DNA of 64,000 bases from Caenimonas sedimenti (GCF_007833165.1 NZ_VOBQ01000016.1:1-64000); one strand, 5' to 3'. Numbered from the stretch's first letter, positions 9,882 through 19,206 are shown. The notes: generated from the sequence alone by a model not told the origin. Program-made: numbers and translations.

Positions 9882-11456
9882 TCAGGGCCGCGCCGGCGCC
9901 TTCGGCTTCGACCGGTACAGCAGCACGGCCTTGTGGTCCTGGAAGTAGCCTCTCCAGCCGTCCTGCCGCAGCGCCTTCATGTGCCGCACGGTGTCGTCGA
10001 AGTCCTCACGCATCAGCAACATGTAGTTGACGTCGTACTCGTCCAGGAACGCGCGCAAGCGGGTTTCGTCGTTCAGCAGGTCGATGACGGCGACATAGTA
10101 GGCGTCGCCGTACGAATCGGCACGGGTGTCCACCACCGGCTTCAGGCGCGGCCAGGCGCGGTAGATGAGTTCGGGGCCCAGCACGGCGTGGTTGAACACG
10201 TTGCCCCGCAGGTCGGGATCCTCGATGCGCTCGCGCATCATCAGGGTGAAATTGGCGGACGGCGCGTAATACGGCCAGGCACCGTAGCCATTGCCGAATT
10301 TCAGGACCAGCGGCAGGGCGCAGGCGGCCAGGACCGTGGCGGCGCCCACCATCCGCCGCTCGACCTGCGCCGGGGGGCGCAGCCCGATGGCGCGGGCGCA
10401 GGGCACGATGGCCACGAAGCCGAACAGCACCGGGAAGCGCAGCGCCCGGAAGGCCAGCAGGCCGAAGGCGGCCAGCAGCAGCCAGTCGGTCCAGCGCAGG
10501 CGGTCGCGACGCACGAGCACGAGCGCGAGCGCGGCCGCCAGGACGCCAAGGAAAAGCACGATATAGCGCCTGCCCAGGTACTTGGGGGACAGCGTCGGCT
10601 GCCATTCGGTGAGGATGGTGCGCACCGCCTCCGAAGTCGTCAGCTGCAAAGCGAACTGGTACATGCCCCATCCCAGCGGGTTGAGCAGGCTCGCGAGTGC
10701 CATGGCCGCCGCCACGGCGGCGTAGGGACCGCCGGCCTGCCTGGCGGCGCCTGCCCAGGCGGCCATCCCGTGCGAGCGCCGCGGCCACGCCGCCTGGGCA
10801 GCCTCGCCAACGGCGAAGATCCCCGCGACCACCGGGCCCAGCAGGAAGGACCCGTGCGAATTGGCCCAGATGACGGCGAGCGGCACGCTCCAGAGCAGGC
10901 GCCGCCGGCGGCCGTCCTGCTGGAAGGCGACCAGCAGGTGCAGCAGCGCAAGCAGGAACACCAGCGCGACGATCTCCGGCCGGAGGTAGTGGCGGTAGTT
11001 GGCGACGGCCATTGCCAGCAGCGCAAGCAGCAGGCTGGCGCCGAAGCTGCGGGTGAGGCGCCAGGCCAGGCTGGCCGCGAGGGCGAACAGCAGGAGCCCG
11101 AAGCCGCCCAGCACCAGCCGGAGCTCGTCTTCCCCGACGGTGCTGACGAAGAGGTGAAACAGCACCGACGGCAGCCATTCGTGCATGTTGAATGCACGGT
11201 CGCGGACTTCGGTGAAGGGGAACAGGAGCGTGCGGGGGATCTCCCCGGTTTCCGCGATCATCCGGCCAATGCGGGCCTGCAGCCAGAAGTCGTTGCTCTC
11301 CATCGGCACGCTGGTCGCGATCAGGACGAGCACGAGGGCCAGGACCAGGGACGCGATGGCCAGCGGACCGCGCCGCGGCGAACCCGCTGGCGGCGCACCC
11401 GCAGGTGTCGCGGGCGCGCTCAAGGGTGCCTCCGACCCGCTCACGCGCGGCGCCAT
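9882..11456 (-). CDS. Polytopic membrane protein, GT-C-like, function unknown
   Basis: This 524-residue protein has about ten membrane helices after a short Pro/Ala-rich N-terminus. An early periplasmic loop has the pattern SNDFWLQARIGRMI...IPRT...NMHEWLP, which recalls uncharacterised membrane proteins related to GT-C polyprenol-dependent sugar transferases. The C-terminal 100 residues form a soluble domain with AVLGPELIYRAWP and VVDTRADSYGD. The ATG at 11456 overlaps the GT2-GtrA gene by 16 bases, so the two are coupled. Context suggests lipid-linked sugar transfer to a surface glycan; I do not recognise the exact family, and the function is inference. Confidence 0.72.
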   Translation of the reverse strand: MAPRVSGSEAPLSAPATPAGAPPAGSPRRGPLAIASLVLALVLVLIATSVPMESNDFWLQARIGRMIAETGEIPRTLLFPFTEVRDRAFNMHEWLPSVLFHLFVSTVGEDELRLVLGGFGLLLFALAASLAWRLTRSFGASLLLALLAMAVANYRHYLRPEIVALVFLLALLHLLVAFQQDGRRRRLLWSVPLAVIWANSHGSFLLGPVVAGIFAVGEAAQAAWPRRSHGMAAWAGAARQAGGPYAAVAAAMALASLLNPLGWGMYQFALQLTTSEAVRTILTEWQPTLSPKYLGRRYIVLFLGVLAAALALVLVRRDRLRWTDWLLLAAFGLLAFRALRFPVLFGFVAIVPCARAIGLRPPAQVERRMVGAATVLAACALPLVLKFGNGYGAWPYYAPSANFTLMMRERIEDPDLRGNVFNHAVLGPELIYRAWPRLKPVVDTRADSYGDAYYVAVIDLLNDETRLRAFLDEYDVNYMLLMREDFDDTVRHMKALRQDGWRGYFQDHKAVLLYRSKPKAPARP

Positions 11457-12592
11457 GTCACCACCCTGCTGGCCCCGTAGTTCCAGACCGTCCCGACGAG
11501 CGCGCCCGCCAATGCCGCGAGCAGCCAGGCCTCGTTCGAACGGTCGAACAGCGCGCTGGCGACTCCGACGTTGGCGATCACGCCCAGGCCACAGATCGCG
11601 TAGAAGGTGAGCAGGCCCCAGACCCAGCCCAGGCCGCGATGGCGGCGGTCCCGGTAGGTGAACACGTTGTTGAGCGCATAGTTGCTGGTCATCGCGACCA
11701 GTGTCGCGATGGTCTGGGCCGCGGCGAATTTTTCGCCCATGCCGCGGAACAGGGCCCACAGCACGGCCAGGTGCACCAGCACGCCCGAAGCTCCCACCAG
11801 CGCGAACATCACGAAACGAACCGGCACCCACCTGCCGATGCGCTTGTCGATCAGCAGCAGCGCGTACTCCCACGCGACAGCGGAGTCGAGCTTGCTCTCC
11901 CCGGCCACGCGCGGGCGGAACTGGTAGGGCACCTCCGTCACCCGCAGCGGCTCGCGGGCGGATGCAAGGATGTCGAGCAGGATCTTGTAGCCCTCGCCGG
12001 AGAGCCGGCGCATGACGCCGTCGAACAGGTCGCGGCGCAAGGCGAAGAAGCCGCTCATCGGGTCGCGCAGGCGCACGCGCAACACCGTGCCCGCCAGCCA
12101 GGTGGCGAAGCGGCTCATCGCCTCCCTTTGGGCGCCGAACCCTGCACCCACGCCGCCACCCTCGGTGTAGCGACTGCCCACGGCGACATCGGCCTGGCCC
12201 GCGTCGAGCACTTCGAGCAGGCGCGGCAGGATGGCTTCATCGTGCTGCAGGTCGGCGTCCATGACGGCCACGAGCGGCGCCGAGGTGCTGAGGATGCCTT
12301 CGATGACCGCGCGCGAAAGGCCGCGCCGGTCCAGTCGCAGCAGGCACCGCACGCGGGGATTGTCCCGCGCCAGCGCCTGCACGACGGCCGCGGTGCCGTC
12401 GGCGGAATCGTCGTCCACGAAGACCACCTCCCACTGCCGGCCGGCGAGCACGCGTTCGAGCCGGTCCACCAGGGGGCCGATGTTCGGGGCCTCGTTGAAA
12501 GTCGGCACGACCACGGCCACGGCTGCGGGCCGTGCCGTTGCCGCGTGAGCTTCGGCCGCGATGGGGTCGTGAAGCGCGGTCGGCTCTGTCAT
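11441..12592 (-). CDS. Family 2 glycosyltransferase fused to a GtrA membrane domain
   Basis: This 383-residue protein has an N-terminal GT2 domain of the dolichol-phosphate-mannose synthase type (VVVPTFNEAPNI near residue 30, VVFVDDDSADGT, MDADLQHDE, then SRYTEGGG). It is followed by a GtrA-like four-helix membrane domain from about residue 255. Such fusions are thought to load a sugar on a polyprenyl phosphate and help flip it. The start ATG lies 2 bases after the ETF-QO stop, and the next gene overlaps it. Translational coupling with a GT-C-like membrane protein suggests a two-component surface-sugar modification unit. Confidence 0.9.
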   Translation of the reverse strand: MTEPTALHDPIAAEAHAATARPAAVAVVVPTFNEAPNIGPLVDRLERVLAGRQWEVVFVDDDSADGTAAVVQALARDNPRVRCLLRLDRRGLSRAVIEGILSTSAPLVAVMDADLQHDEAILPRLLEVLDAGQADVAVGSRYTEGGGVGAGFGAQREAMSRFATWLAGTVLRVRLRDPMSGFFALRRDLFDGVMRRLSGEGYKILLDILASAREPLRVTEVPYQFRPRVAGESKLDSAVAWEYALLLIDKRIGRWVPVRFVMFALVGASGVLVHLAVLWALFRGMGEKFAAAQTIATLVAMTSNYALNNVFTYRDRRHRGLGWVWGLLTFYAICGLGVIANVGVASALFDRSNEAWLLAALAGALVGTVWNYGASRVVTWRRA

Positions 12593-12594
12593 CG

Positions 12595-14298
12595 CTACAT
12601 GTTCGTGTAGTTCGGCCCGCCACCGCCTTCCGGCGTCACCCACACGATGTTCTGCGTCGGGTCCTTGATGTCGCAGGTCTTGCAGTGCACGCAGTTCTGC
12701 GCGTTGATCTGCAGGCGCTGTCCGGCCCCGCCCTCGGCTTCGACGAACTCGTAGACACCGGCCGGGCAATAGCGCGACTCGGGGCCGGCGTACTTCGCGA
12801 GGTTGACGTTCACCGGTACCGACGCATCTTTCAGCGTCAGGTGCGCCGGCTGGTCTTCCGCGTGGTTGGTGTTGGAGATGAACACCGACGAGAGGCGGTC
12901 GAACGTCAGCTTGCCATCGGGCTTCGGGTAGACGATGGGCTTGCACTCCGCCGCGGGCTTCAGGTACGCGTGGTCGGGCTTGTCGCGGCGCAGCGTCCAG
13001 GGCATCTTGCCGCGCAGCAGCCATTGCTCGATGCCGTTCATCAGCGTCGCCGGCCACAGGCCCTTCTTGAACCAGCTCTTGAAGTTGCGCGACTTGTTCA
13101 GCTCTTCGTGCAGCCAGCTCTTCTCGAAAGCTTCCGGGTAGGCCGTGAGTTCGTCGTGCTGACGGCCCGCCGTGACGGCGTCATAGGCCGCGCGAGCGGC
13201 AAGCATGCCGGTCTTGATGGCGGCGTGGCTGCCCTTGATGCGGCTCACGTTCAGGTAGCCCGCATCGCAGCCCACGAGTGCGCCGCCGGGGAACACCGTT
13301 TTCGGCAGGCTCATCAAGCCGCCTGCCGTGATGGCGCGCGCGCCGTACGAAACGCGCTTGGCCGGCTTGATCCCTTTCTCTTCGTCGCCTTCCAGGTACC
13401 AGCGGACGTTCGGGTGCAGCTTCCAGCGCTGCATCTCCTCGAACGGGCTCAGGTACGGATTCTGGTAGTCCAGGCCGGTGATGAAGCCCAGCACCACCTG
13501 GTTGTTTTCCATGTGGTACAGGAAGGCGCCGCCGTAGGTGTCGTTCTCCATCGGCCAGCCGGCCGTGTGCATGACGAACCCGGGCTGGTGGCGCTTGGGG
13601 TCGATCTCCCACAGTTCCTTGACGCCCAGGCCGTAGGTTTGCGGGTCGCGCCCTTCGTCGAGCTTGAAGCGCGCGATCAACTGCCGCCCGAGGTGGCCGC
13701 GCGAACCTTCGGCGAAGATCGTGTACTTGGCGTGCAGCTCCATCCCCAGCTGGAAGCTGTCGGTGGGCTCGCCGTCCTTGCCCACGCCCATGTTGCCGGT
13801 GGCGACGCCCTTGACCGAGCCGTTCTCGTTGTAGAGCACTTCCGCCGCGGGAAAGCCGGGGAAGATCTCCACGCCCAGCGCCTCGGCCTGCTGGGCGAGC
13901 CAGCGCGTGACGTTGCCCAGGCTCACGATGTAGTTGCCGTGGTTCTGGAAGCATTCGGGCAGGAAGAAATTGGGCACGCGCGCGGCCATCTTCTCGCCGA
14001 GCAGGAACACCATCGCGTCGTCGGTCACGGGCTGGTTCAGCGGCGCGCCCTTGGCTTTCCAGTCGGGGATCAGCTCGGAGAGCGCGCGCGGATCCATGAT
14101 GGCGCCGGAAAGGATGTGTGCGCCGGGCTCGGAGCCCTTCTCGAGCACGACGACCGAGATCTCCTTCTCGTGCTGCGCCGCCAGCTGCTTCAGGTGGATG
14201 GCCGTCGCCAGCCCGCCAGGGCCGCCACCCACGACCACCACGTCGTACTCCATGGCTTCGCGTGGGCCGAACTTCGCCAGGATTTCTTCTTGTGTCAT
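12595..14298 (-). CDS. Electron transfer flavoprotein-ubiquinone oxidoreductase
   Basis: This 567-residue protein moves electrons from reduced ETF to ubiquinone at the inner membrane during fatty-acid and amino-acid oxidation. It shows the FAD-binding GGGPGG (residues 24-29), a membrane-contacting middle region and a C-terminal 4Fe-4S ferredoxin-like segment (CPAGVYE, then CVHCKTCDIKDP). The frame extends 29 codons further upstream, but MTQEEILAKFGPREAMEYDVV is the family-like start. It heads the glycosyltransferase pair downstream, an odd functional mix that may reflect a shared promoter only. Confidence 0.96.
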   Translation of the reverse strand: MTQEEILAKFGPREAMEYDVVVVGGGPGGLATAIHLKQLAAQHEKEISVVVLEKGSEPGAHILSGAIMDPRALSELIPDWKAKGAPLNQPVTDDAMVFLLGEKMAARVPNFFLPECFQNHGNYIVSLGNVTRWLAQQAEALGVEIFPGFPAAEVLYNENGSVKGVATGNMGVGKDGEPTDSFQLGMELHAKYTIFAEGSRGHLGRQLIARFKLDEGRDPQTYGLGVKELWEIDPKRHQPGFVMHTAGWPMENDTYGGAFLYHMENNQVVLGFITGLDYQNPYLSPFEEMQRWKLHPNVRWYLEGDEEKGIKPAKRVSYGARAITAGGLMSLPKTVFPGGALVGCDAGYLNVSRIKGSHAAIKTGMLAARAAYDAVTAGRQHDELTAYPEAFEKSWLHEELNKSRNFKSWFKKGLWPATLMNGIEQWLLRGKMPWTLRRDKPDHAYLKPAAECKPIVYPKPDGKLTFDRLSSVFISNTNHAEDQPAHLTLKDASVPVNVNLAKYAGPESRYCPAGVYEFVEAEGGAGQRLQINAQNCVHCKTCDIKDPTQNIVWVTPEGGGGPNYTNM

Positions 14299-14426
14299 GG
14301 GGTCTCGCTGATAATGGTTCCGCAGTGCGGTCGCACGGCGTGGTCGGCTGGATGGAGCTGTGAATTCTATTCGGCGCGCACGCACAGGCGCGGCACCATC
14401 CCATGGAATTCTAGAGAGGAAAGTCA

Positions 14427-15209
14427 GTGGCCTACAGCATCGATTTGTCCGGGCGAGTCGCCTTCATTACAGGCGCCTCCAGCGGCCTGGGGTCGCAATT
14501 CGCGCGCGTGCTTTCACGGGCCGGCGCCGCCGTCGTCCTCACCGGGCGCCGCGTGGAGAAGCTGAAGGACCTGCGCGCGCAGATCGAAGGCGAGGGGGGC
14601 GATGCGCACGTGCTCGCCCTCGACGTCACCGACCTCGACAGCATCAAGTCCGCCGTCGCCCACGCCGAGACCGAGGTGGGGTCCATCGACATCCTGGTCA
14701 ACAACTCCGGCGTCAGCACCACGCAGCGCATCCAGGACGTGACGGAAGAAGACTACGACTTCATGTTCGACACGAACACCAAGGGCGCCTTCTTCGTCGC
14801 GCAGGAGGTCGGCAAGCGGATGCTGGCGCGGGCGCGCGGTTCGGCACCCGGCACCTACACCGGCGGGCGCATCATCAATGTCGCCTCGATGGCGGGCCTG
14901 CGGGTGCTGCCGCAGATCGGCGTCTACTGCATGAGCAAGGCGGCGGTGGTGCACATGACACGCGCGCTGGCGCTGGAGTGGGGCCGCTTCGGCATCAACG
15001 TCAACGCCATCTGCCCGGGCTACATCGATACCGAGATCAACCACCACCACTGGTCCACCGAGCAGGGCCAGAAGCTGGTGAACATGCTGCCGCGCAAGCG
15101 CGTGGGCAAGCCGGAAGACCTGGACGCGCTCATCGTGCTGCTGGCGTCCGACCAGAGCCATTTCGTCAACGGCGCGGTGATCGCGGCGGACGACGGGTTC
15201 GCGGTCTAG
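14427..15209 (+). CDS. Short-chain dehydrogenase/reductase (SDR)
   Basis: This 260-residue classical SDR has the nucleotide-binding motif TGASSGLG (residues 15-22), NNSG near residue 93 and the catalytic residues S154, Y167 and K171 (YCMSK). It is probably a cytoplasmic NAD(P)-dependent alcohol/ketone oxidoreductase; the substrate cannot be told from sequence. The start is GTG at 14427 behind AGAGAGGA. The exporter gene follows 9 bases later, and a thioesterase overlaps that one, so the three form a likely operon. Confidence 0.92.
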   Translation: MAYSIDLSGRVAFITGASSGLGSQFARVLSRAGAAVVLTGRRVEKLKDLRAQIEGEGGDAHVLALDVTDLDSIKSAVAHAETEVGSIDILVNNSGVSTTQRIQDVTEEDYDFMFDTNTKGAFFVAQEVGKRMLARARGSAPGTYTGGRIINVASMAGLRVLPQIGVYCMSKAAVVHMTRALALEWGRFGINVNAICPGYIDTEINHHHWSTEQGQKLVNMLPRKRVGKPEDLDALIVLLASDQSHFVNGAVIAADDGFAV

Positions 15210-15218
15210 ACCCCGTCC

Positions 15219-16106
15219 GTGTTTGGCGGCATCCTCGCCGGCCTCGCGGCCGGCGCCCTGTGGGGCCTCGTCTTCGTCGCGCCGCGCATGGTGCAGGGCC
15301 CTTCATCGGTCGATCTCACGGCGGGCCGCTTCCTGGCCTATGGCGCGGTGGCACTGATGGTGATGCTGCTGGCCCGGCGCCGGTGGCCGACCGCGGGGCA
15401 GGCGCTGTCCGCCCTGGGCATGAGCGTGCTCGGCTTCACGGGCTACTACCTGCTGCTGGTGCTGGCGATCCGCGACGCCGGCACCGAAGTGCCCAGCCTC
15501 ATCATCGGCACGATCCCGCTCTGGGTGATGCTGCTCGGCAAGCCCGGGCACCTGCGTTGGGCCGCGCTCGTGCCCGGCTTGCTGCTCACCGTGGGTGGCC
15601 TCGTGCTGATGATGGCGTCGCCGCACGAAGCGGCCGGCCCGGCGCCGCAGCCGCACTACCTGCGCGGGCTGTTGCTGGCAGCCGCGTCGCTCGCGTGCTG
15701 GACGGCTTTCGCGTTGCTGAATTCCGCCTGGCTGAAGCGCCACCCGGAGGTGAACGCCACCGACTGGGCCAACTGGCTCGGCCTGGCCACGGGCGCCGGC
15801 GCGCTGCTGCTCTGGATGGCGGCCGGGTCACCCGCGCAGGCGATCGCCGCGCAGCCCGACTTCGGCTTGTTCGTGTTCCTCTGCATCGCCACGGGCTTCG
15901 GCTCGGCCTGGCTCGCCACCATCCTCTGGAACGTCGCGAGCCAGCGCTTGTCGGCCAGCCTGTGCGGACAGCTGATCGTCAGCGAAACCCTCTTCGCGCT
16001 CGCTTATTCTTTCGCCTGGGACGCCCGCTGGCCGACCCCGGCCCAGGCGGCCGCCTGCGTGCTGTTCACGCTCGGCATCCTCGCATCCATCAAGGCCCAC
16101 CGATGA
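15219..16106 (+). CDS. EamA/DMT-superfamily transporter
   Basis: This 295-residue protein has about ten hydrophobic helices in the two-fold EamA arrangement (GLAAGALWGLVFVAPRM in the first half, LLLAAASLACWTAFALLNS opening the second). DMT proteins export metabolites such as amino acids; this substrate is unknown. The start is GTG at 15219, close behind the SDR stop, and its TGA overlaps the ATG of the thioesterase gene, which indicates coupled expression. Confidence 0.88.
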   Translation: MFGGILAGLAAGALWGLVFVAPRMVQGPSSVDLTAGRFLAYGAVALMVMLLARRRWPTAGQALSALGMSVLGFTGYYLLLVLAIRDAGTEVPSLIIGTIPLWVMLLGKPGHLRWAALVPGLLLTVGGLVLMMASPHEAAGPAPQPHYLRGLLLAAASLACWTAFALLNSAWLKRHPEVNATDWANWLGLATGAGALLLWMAAGSPAQAIAAQPDFGLFVFLCIATGFGSAWLATILWNVASQRLSASLCGQLIVSETLFALAYSFAWDARWPTPAQAAACVLFTLGILASIKAHR

Positions 16107-16522
16107 AGTTCGACATCCCGGAAAAGAAGAAGCTGGTGTACGAGACGCGCATCCCCATCCGCTGGGGCGACATGGATGCGATGGGCCACGTCAACAACAC
16201 GACGTATTTCCGCTACCTGGAGACCTGCCGCATCGACTGGATGCGCTCCATCGGCTGCGAGATCGATCCCAAGGGGGAGGGTTTCCTCATCATCAATGCC
16301 TTCTGCACCTTCCACAGGCAGCTGGAATACCCCGGCGACGCGCTGGTGAAGATGTATGCCAGCGACCTGGGGCGCAGCAGCTTCGAGAGCTGGGCGACGA
16401 TCGAGCGCGTGGACCAGCCCGGCGTGATCTGCACTTCGGGTGGCGCCACGACCGTGTGGGTCGATTTCCCCGCACAGAAGTCCGTGCCGATCCCGCAGTG
16501 GCTGCACGCCCATCTGACGTGA
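16103..16522 (+). CDS. Hotdog-fold acyl-CoA thioesterase (4HBT family)
   Basis: This 139-residue hotdog protein has the 4-hydroxybenzoyl-CoA thioesterase signature RWGDMDAMGHVNN at residues 20-32, with D23 the likely catalytic acid. It would hydrolyse a short or aromatic acyl-CoA in the cytoplasm. The ATG overlaps the exporter's stop codon as ATGA. The order SDR, exporter, thioesterase hints at making and exporting a small acid, but that is only inference from the neighbours. Confidence 0.93.
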   Translation: MKFDIPEKKKLVYETRIPIRWGDMDAMGHVNNTTYFRYLETCRIDWMRSIGCEIDPKGEGFLIINAFCTFHRQLEYPGDALVKMYASDLGRSSFESWATIERVDQPGVICTSGGATTVWVDFPAQKSVPIPQWLHAHLT

Positions 16523-16531
16523 GCGAGTCCC

Positions 16532-17521
16532 TCAGTCCAGCTTGACCCCCAGATCGACGGCGGTCTTGATCCACAGCGGAACATCCCGCTCCCAGTCCCT
16601 GCGCGTTTCCACGAGGTTCTTGGGCTTGTTGGGGATGGCGAACGACTCGCGCAGCTTGGCGGAGCGCTCCGTGTTCGCGCCGTCCACCGCCACCTTGGAC
16701 AAAGCCTGCAAGACCTTTTCAGGCGTGCCGCTGCGCGCGACCAGCGGCAGGCCGCCTTCCAGCGTGACCAGCCGGGACGTCATGCCCTGCTCGGTCAGTG
16801 TCGGCACGTCGGGCAGCTTGGGGCAGCGGTAGGAACCCGTCACCCCGAGCGCACGCACGCCCCGGCTCTGGACGGTGTTGAAGGCCTGGTAGCTCCCGAT
16901 GGCCGTCTGGACCAGGCCGGAGGCCACGTCGATCCACATCGGGGATTCGCCGCGGTAGTGCACCGAAGTGAGCTTGGTGCCTTCCGACCGGTTGAGCTGG
17001 TCGGCCACCATGTGCGGATACGAGCCCGGCGCGTAGGTGCCCATCGACATGGGGGAGCGCTTCGCCTGCTCGACAAATTCCTTGATGTTCTTCGCCGTCA
17101 CTTTCTCGGTGACGCCCATGATCAGGGGCCCCGATGGGAACACGGCCACCGGTGTGATGTCCTTGTCCAGGTTGTAGGGCAGCTTGGCGTAGAGCACGCG
17201 GTTCTGCCAGACGGTGCCCGACGTGGTCATGAGCAGCGTGTAGCCGTCCGCGGGCGCCTTGACCATGGTGTCGATGGCGATCATGGCGCCGGCCCCCGGC
17301 TTGTTTTCCACCACCACCGGCACCTTCAGCGCGGCCGATGCCTGATCGGCGTAGAGGCGTGCGTAGGCATCGGTCAGGCCACCGGGGGGAAAGCCCACGA
17401 TGATCCGGATGGTTTTGTTGGGCCAGGCGCCCTGGGCGGCCACGTGGGGGACAGCGACCAGTGCAGCGCCGGTGCCGAGAACCTGCAATGCGCGGCGGCG
17501 CGAGGGATGGGTGTGGGTCAT
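16532..17521 (-). CDS. Bug/TctC-family tripartite tricarboxylate binding protein
   Basis: This 329-residue periplasmic binding protein has an N-terminal export signal (RRRALQVLGTGAALVAVPHVAAQ) and the Bug-family features IRIIVGFPPGG and VVENKPGAGA. Bug proteins are greatly expanded in Burkholderiales, usually without an adjacent transporter, as here. The ATG at 17521 was chosen because GGAGG lies just before it; the frame stays open further upstream through a repeat-bearing intergenic region. Ligand unknown. It converges with the thioesterase gene. Confidence 0.94.
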   Translation of the reverse strand: MTHTHPSRRRALQVLGTGAALVAVPHVAAQGAWPNKTIRIIVGFPPGGLTDAYARLYADQASAALKVPVVVENKPGAGAMIAIDTMVKAPADGYTLLMTTSGTVWQNRVLYAKLPYNLDKDITPVAVFPSGPLIMGVTEKVTAKNIKEFVEQAKRSPMSMGTYAPGSYPHMVADQLNRSEGTKLTSVHYRGESPMWIDVASGLVQTAIGSYQAFNTVQSRGVRALGVTGSYRCPKLPDVPTLTEQGMTSRLVTLEGGLPLVARSGTPEKVLQALSKVAVDGANTERSAKLRESFAIPNKPKNLVETRRDWERDVPLWIKTAVDLGVKLD

Positions 17522-17589
17522 GGTGGCCTCCTGCCTGTTTGTCAGAGGCCAGTCTAGGGAGTCGCGCACGGACCGGTACGCGGGCAAAC

Positions 17590-17639
17590 ACCAAGCCGCG
17601 GCCTGCACCGCGGGACCAAGCCGCGGCCTGCACCGCGGG
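17590..17639. repeat. 25-bp unit tandemly duplicated
   Basis: The unit ACCAAGCCGCGGCCTGCACC plus CGCGGG-type end occurs at 17590-17614 and again, identically, at 17615-17639. It lies upstream of the Bug gene and downstream of the transglutaminase-like gene. It could arise from slippage and might change the spacing of promoter elements. No internal palindrome typical of a regulator site was seen apart from CCGCGG. Confidence 0.8.
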
Positions 17640-17657
17640 CGGCGGCGCCATGGCCGG

Positions 17658-18545
17658 TCAGTTTTCCGGCGCGGCAGTCGGCTCGAAGTCGGGTGTGGCG
17701 CCATGCCCCGCCTGCGCGGGCACCTCGACCGGTTTGTCACGCAGCGCATGAACGCGCCGGTTCACCAGGCGCGCGCCGATCATCCATTTCACGCGCCCAG
17801 CCAGGCTGAGTCGCTGGCGCACGTAGGCCACGGACGAATAGAACTGGTAGGGGTCGTCGAAAGCGCCCCAGTCGTGCAAGGGCATGCTGTCCGGGTCGCT
17901 CACCGTGAACTGGCCGAACGAGCTGGTGCGGCCGTCCCACTGGATGCTGCCGTCGCGATGCATGCCATAGCCCAGTTTGCGGCCCTCGATCTTCAGCCGC
18001 GCCTTCGCCGCCATGGCCAGTCGCGGATCCACCACATGGCTGTCCAGCGCCAGCCATTCGTCGTCGAGCAAGACCTCGATGTAGGCGTGCTCGATCGGAT
18101 GGCCGCCCAGGTCGGCGATGCCGTACAGGAAGTCGGGCTTCATCGTGACGAAGCGCATGCGCGACGGGATGCGCAACGACCGCAGCAGCGCCAGCATGAG
18201 CGTACTCTTGGTGTGGCAGTCGCCCTTGCCGGCGCGCAGCACACCGACCGCTGAGGTCCCGGTGCTGTCGGCGATGCAGCCGAAAGGCATGGCGCGCAGG
18301 TGGGCGAAGCACGCCAGCGCCTGGTCGCGCGGGGTGGCCTTGAGCGAGGTGAGCCGCTTGGCCAGCAGCCGGATTTTGGGGTGGTCGTGCAGCAGCAGGG
18401 GCGTGTTCACCAGCCAGCGGTCCTCGTGCTCGTCCTTCAGGGTGCCGATGAAGGAGGGCGCAGGATGGCTCGAAGGGCCGAAGCCGCTGTCGACCTTGAC
18501 CGGTTGCCCGTCGGCACCCTTGCGCGGATAGAAATCCAAAGACAT
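17658..18545 (-). CDS. Transglutaminase-like cysteine-protease-fold protein
   Basis: This 295-residue protein has the transglutaminase-like triad C110 (KGDCHTKS), H153 (EHAYIEV) and D168 (WLALDSH). Bacterial members are usually peptidases or amidases rather than cross-linking enzymes. No signal peptide is seen, so it is probably cytoplasmic. I placed the start at MSLDFYPRKG (18545); 16 more codons are open upstream but look non-coding. Neighbours give no clue to the substrate. Confidence 0.86.
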   Translation of the reverse strand: MSLDFYPRKGADGQPVKVDSGFGPSSHPAPSFIGTLKDEHEDRWLVNTPLLLHDHPKIRLLAKRLTSLKATPRDQALACFAHLRAMPFGCIADSTGTSAVGVLRAGKGDCHTKSTLMLALLRSLRIPSRMRFVTMKPDFLYGIADLGGHPIEHAYIEVLLDDEWLALDSHVVDPRLAMAAKARLKIEGRKLGYGMHRDGSIQWDGRTSSFGQFTVSDPDSMPLHDWGAFDDPYQFYSSVAYVRQRLSLAGRVKWMIGARLVNRRVHALRDKPVEVPAQAGHGATPDFEPTAAPEN

Positions 18546-18621
18546 CCAGGACTCTCCAAAAAAATTCCGCCCAGCCAACCCTACGCAGCGCATGGCTGGC
18601 TGGATTCAGGCACGCCGGGGT

Positions 18622-19206
18622 TCACTTCGCCCTGGGCACGCGCCCCATCAGGTAGAACTCGGGGTTCGGCATCATCCCTGAGAAGCTGGCGATGCGGTTC
18701 GACATGCCGAAGAACGCCGTGATCGCCGCGATGTCCCAGATGTCCTCGTCGGAGAACCCATGGGGATGCAGCGCGGCGAAATCGGCCTCCTCGATCTCGT
18801 GCGAGCGCAGGCAGACCTTCATCGCGAAGTCGAGCATGGCGCGCTGGCGCGGCGGGATGTCAGCCTTGCGGTAGTTCACCGCCACCTGGTCGGCCACCAG
18901 CGGCTTCTTCTCGTAGATCCGCAGGATGGCGCCGTGCGCGACCACACAGTACAGGCATTCGTTGGCGGCGCTGGTGGCGGTCACGATCATCTCGCGCTCG
19001 CCCTTGGTGAGGCCGCTCTCGCGTCCGACCACCTCGGGCGTCATCAAGGCGTCGTGGTACGCGAAGAACGCGCGCCATTCGGCCGGCCGGCGGGCCAGCC
19101 CCAGGAACACGTTGGGCACGAAGCCGCTTTTCTCCTGCACGGCCAGGATGCGCTCGCGCATGTCGTCGGGCAGGTCCTTCAGTTCGGGGGCGGGGTAGCG
19201 GGTCAT
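18622..19206 (-). CDS. AhpD-like peroxidase-related protein
   Basis: This 194-residue all-helical protein of the carboxymuconolactone decarboxylase/AhpD group has the redox pair C84 and C87 followed by H91 (ECLYCVVAHG). It matches the 'uncharacterised peroxidase-related enzyme' family in layout. It probably reduces peroxides or acts as a thiol oxidoreductase. The ATG at 19206 is preceded by AAGGAGACGCC. It diverges from a second CMD-domain gene 90 bases away. Confidence 0.9.
   Translation of the reverse strand: MTRYPAPELKDLPDDMRERILAVQEKSGFVPNVFLGLARRPAEWRAFFAYHDALMTPEVVGRESGLTKGEREMIVTATSAANECLYCVVAHGAILRIYEKKPLVADQVAVNYRKADIPPRQRAMLDFAMKVCLRSHEIEEADFAALHPHGFSDEDIWDIAAITAFFGMSNRIASFSGMMPNPEFYLMGRVPRAK

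Noticed and set aside
17522..17749. Longer start for the Bug-family protein
   Set aside because: The added residues are Arg/Pro-rich with no signal peptide; the ATG at 17521 has GGAGG and starts a normal export signal.
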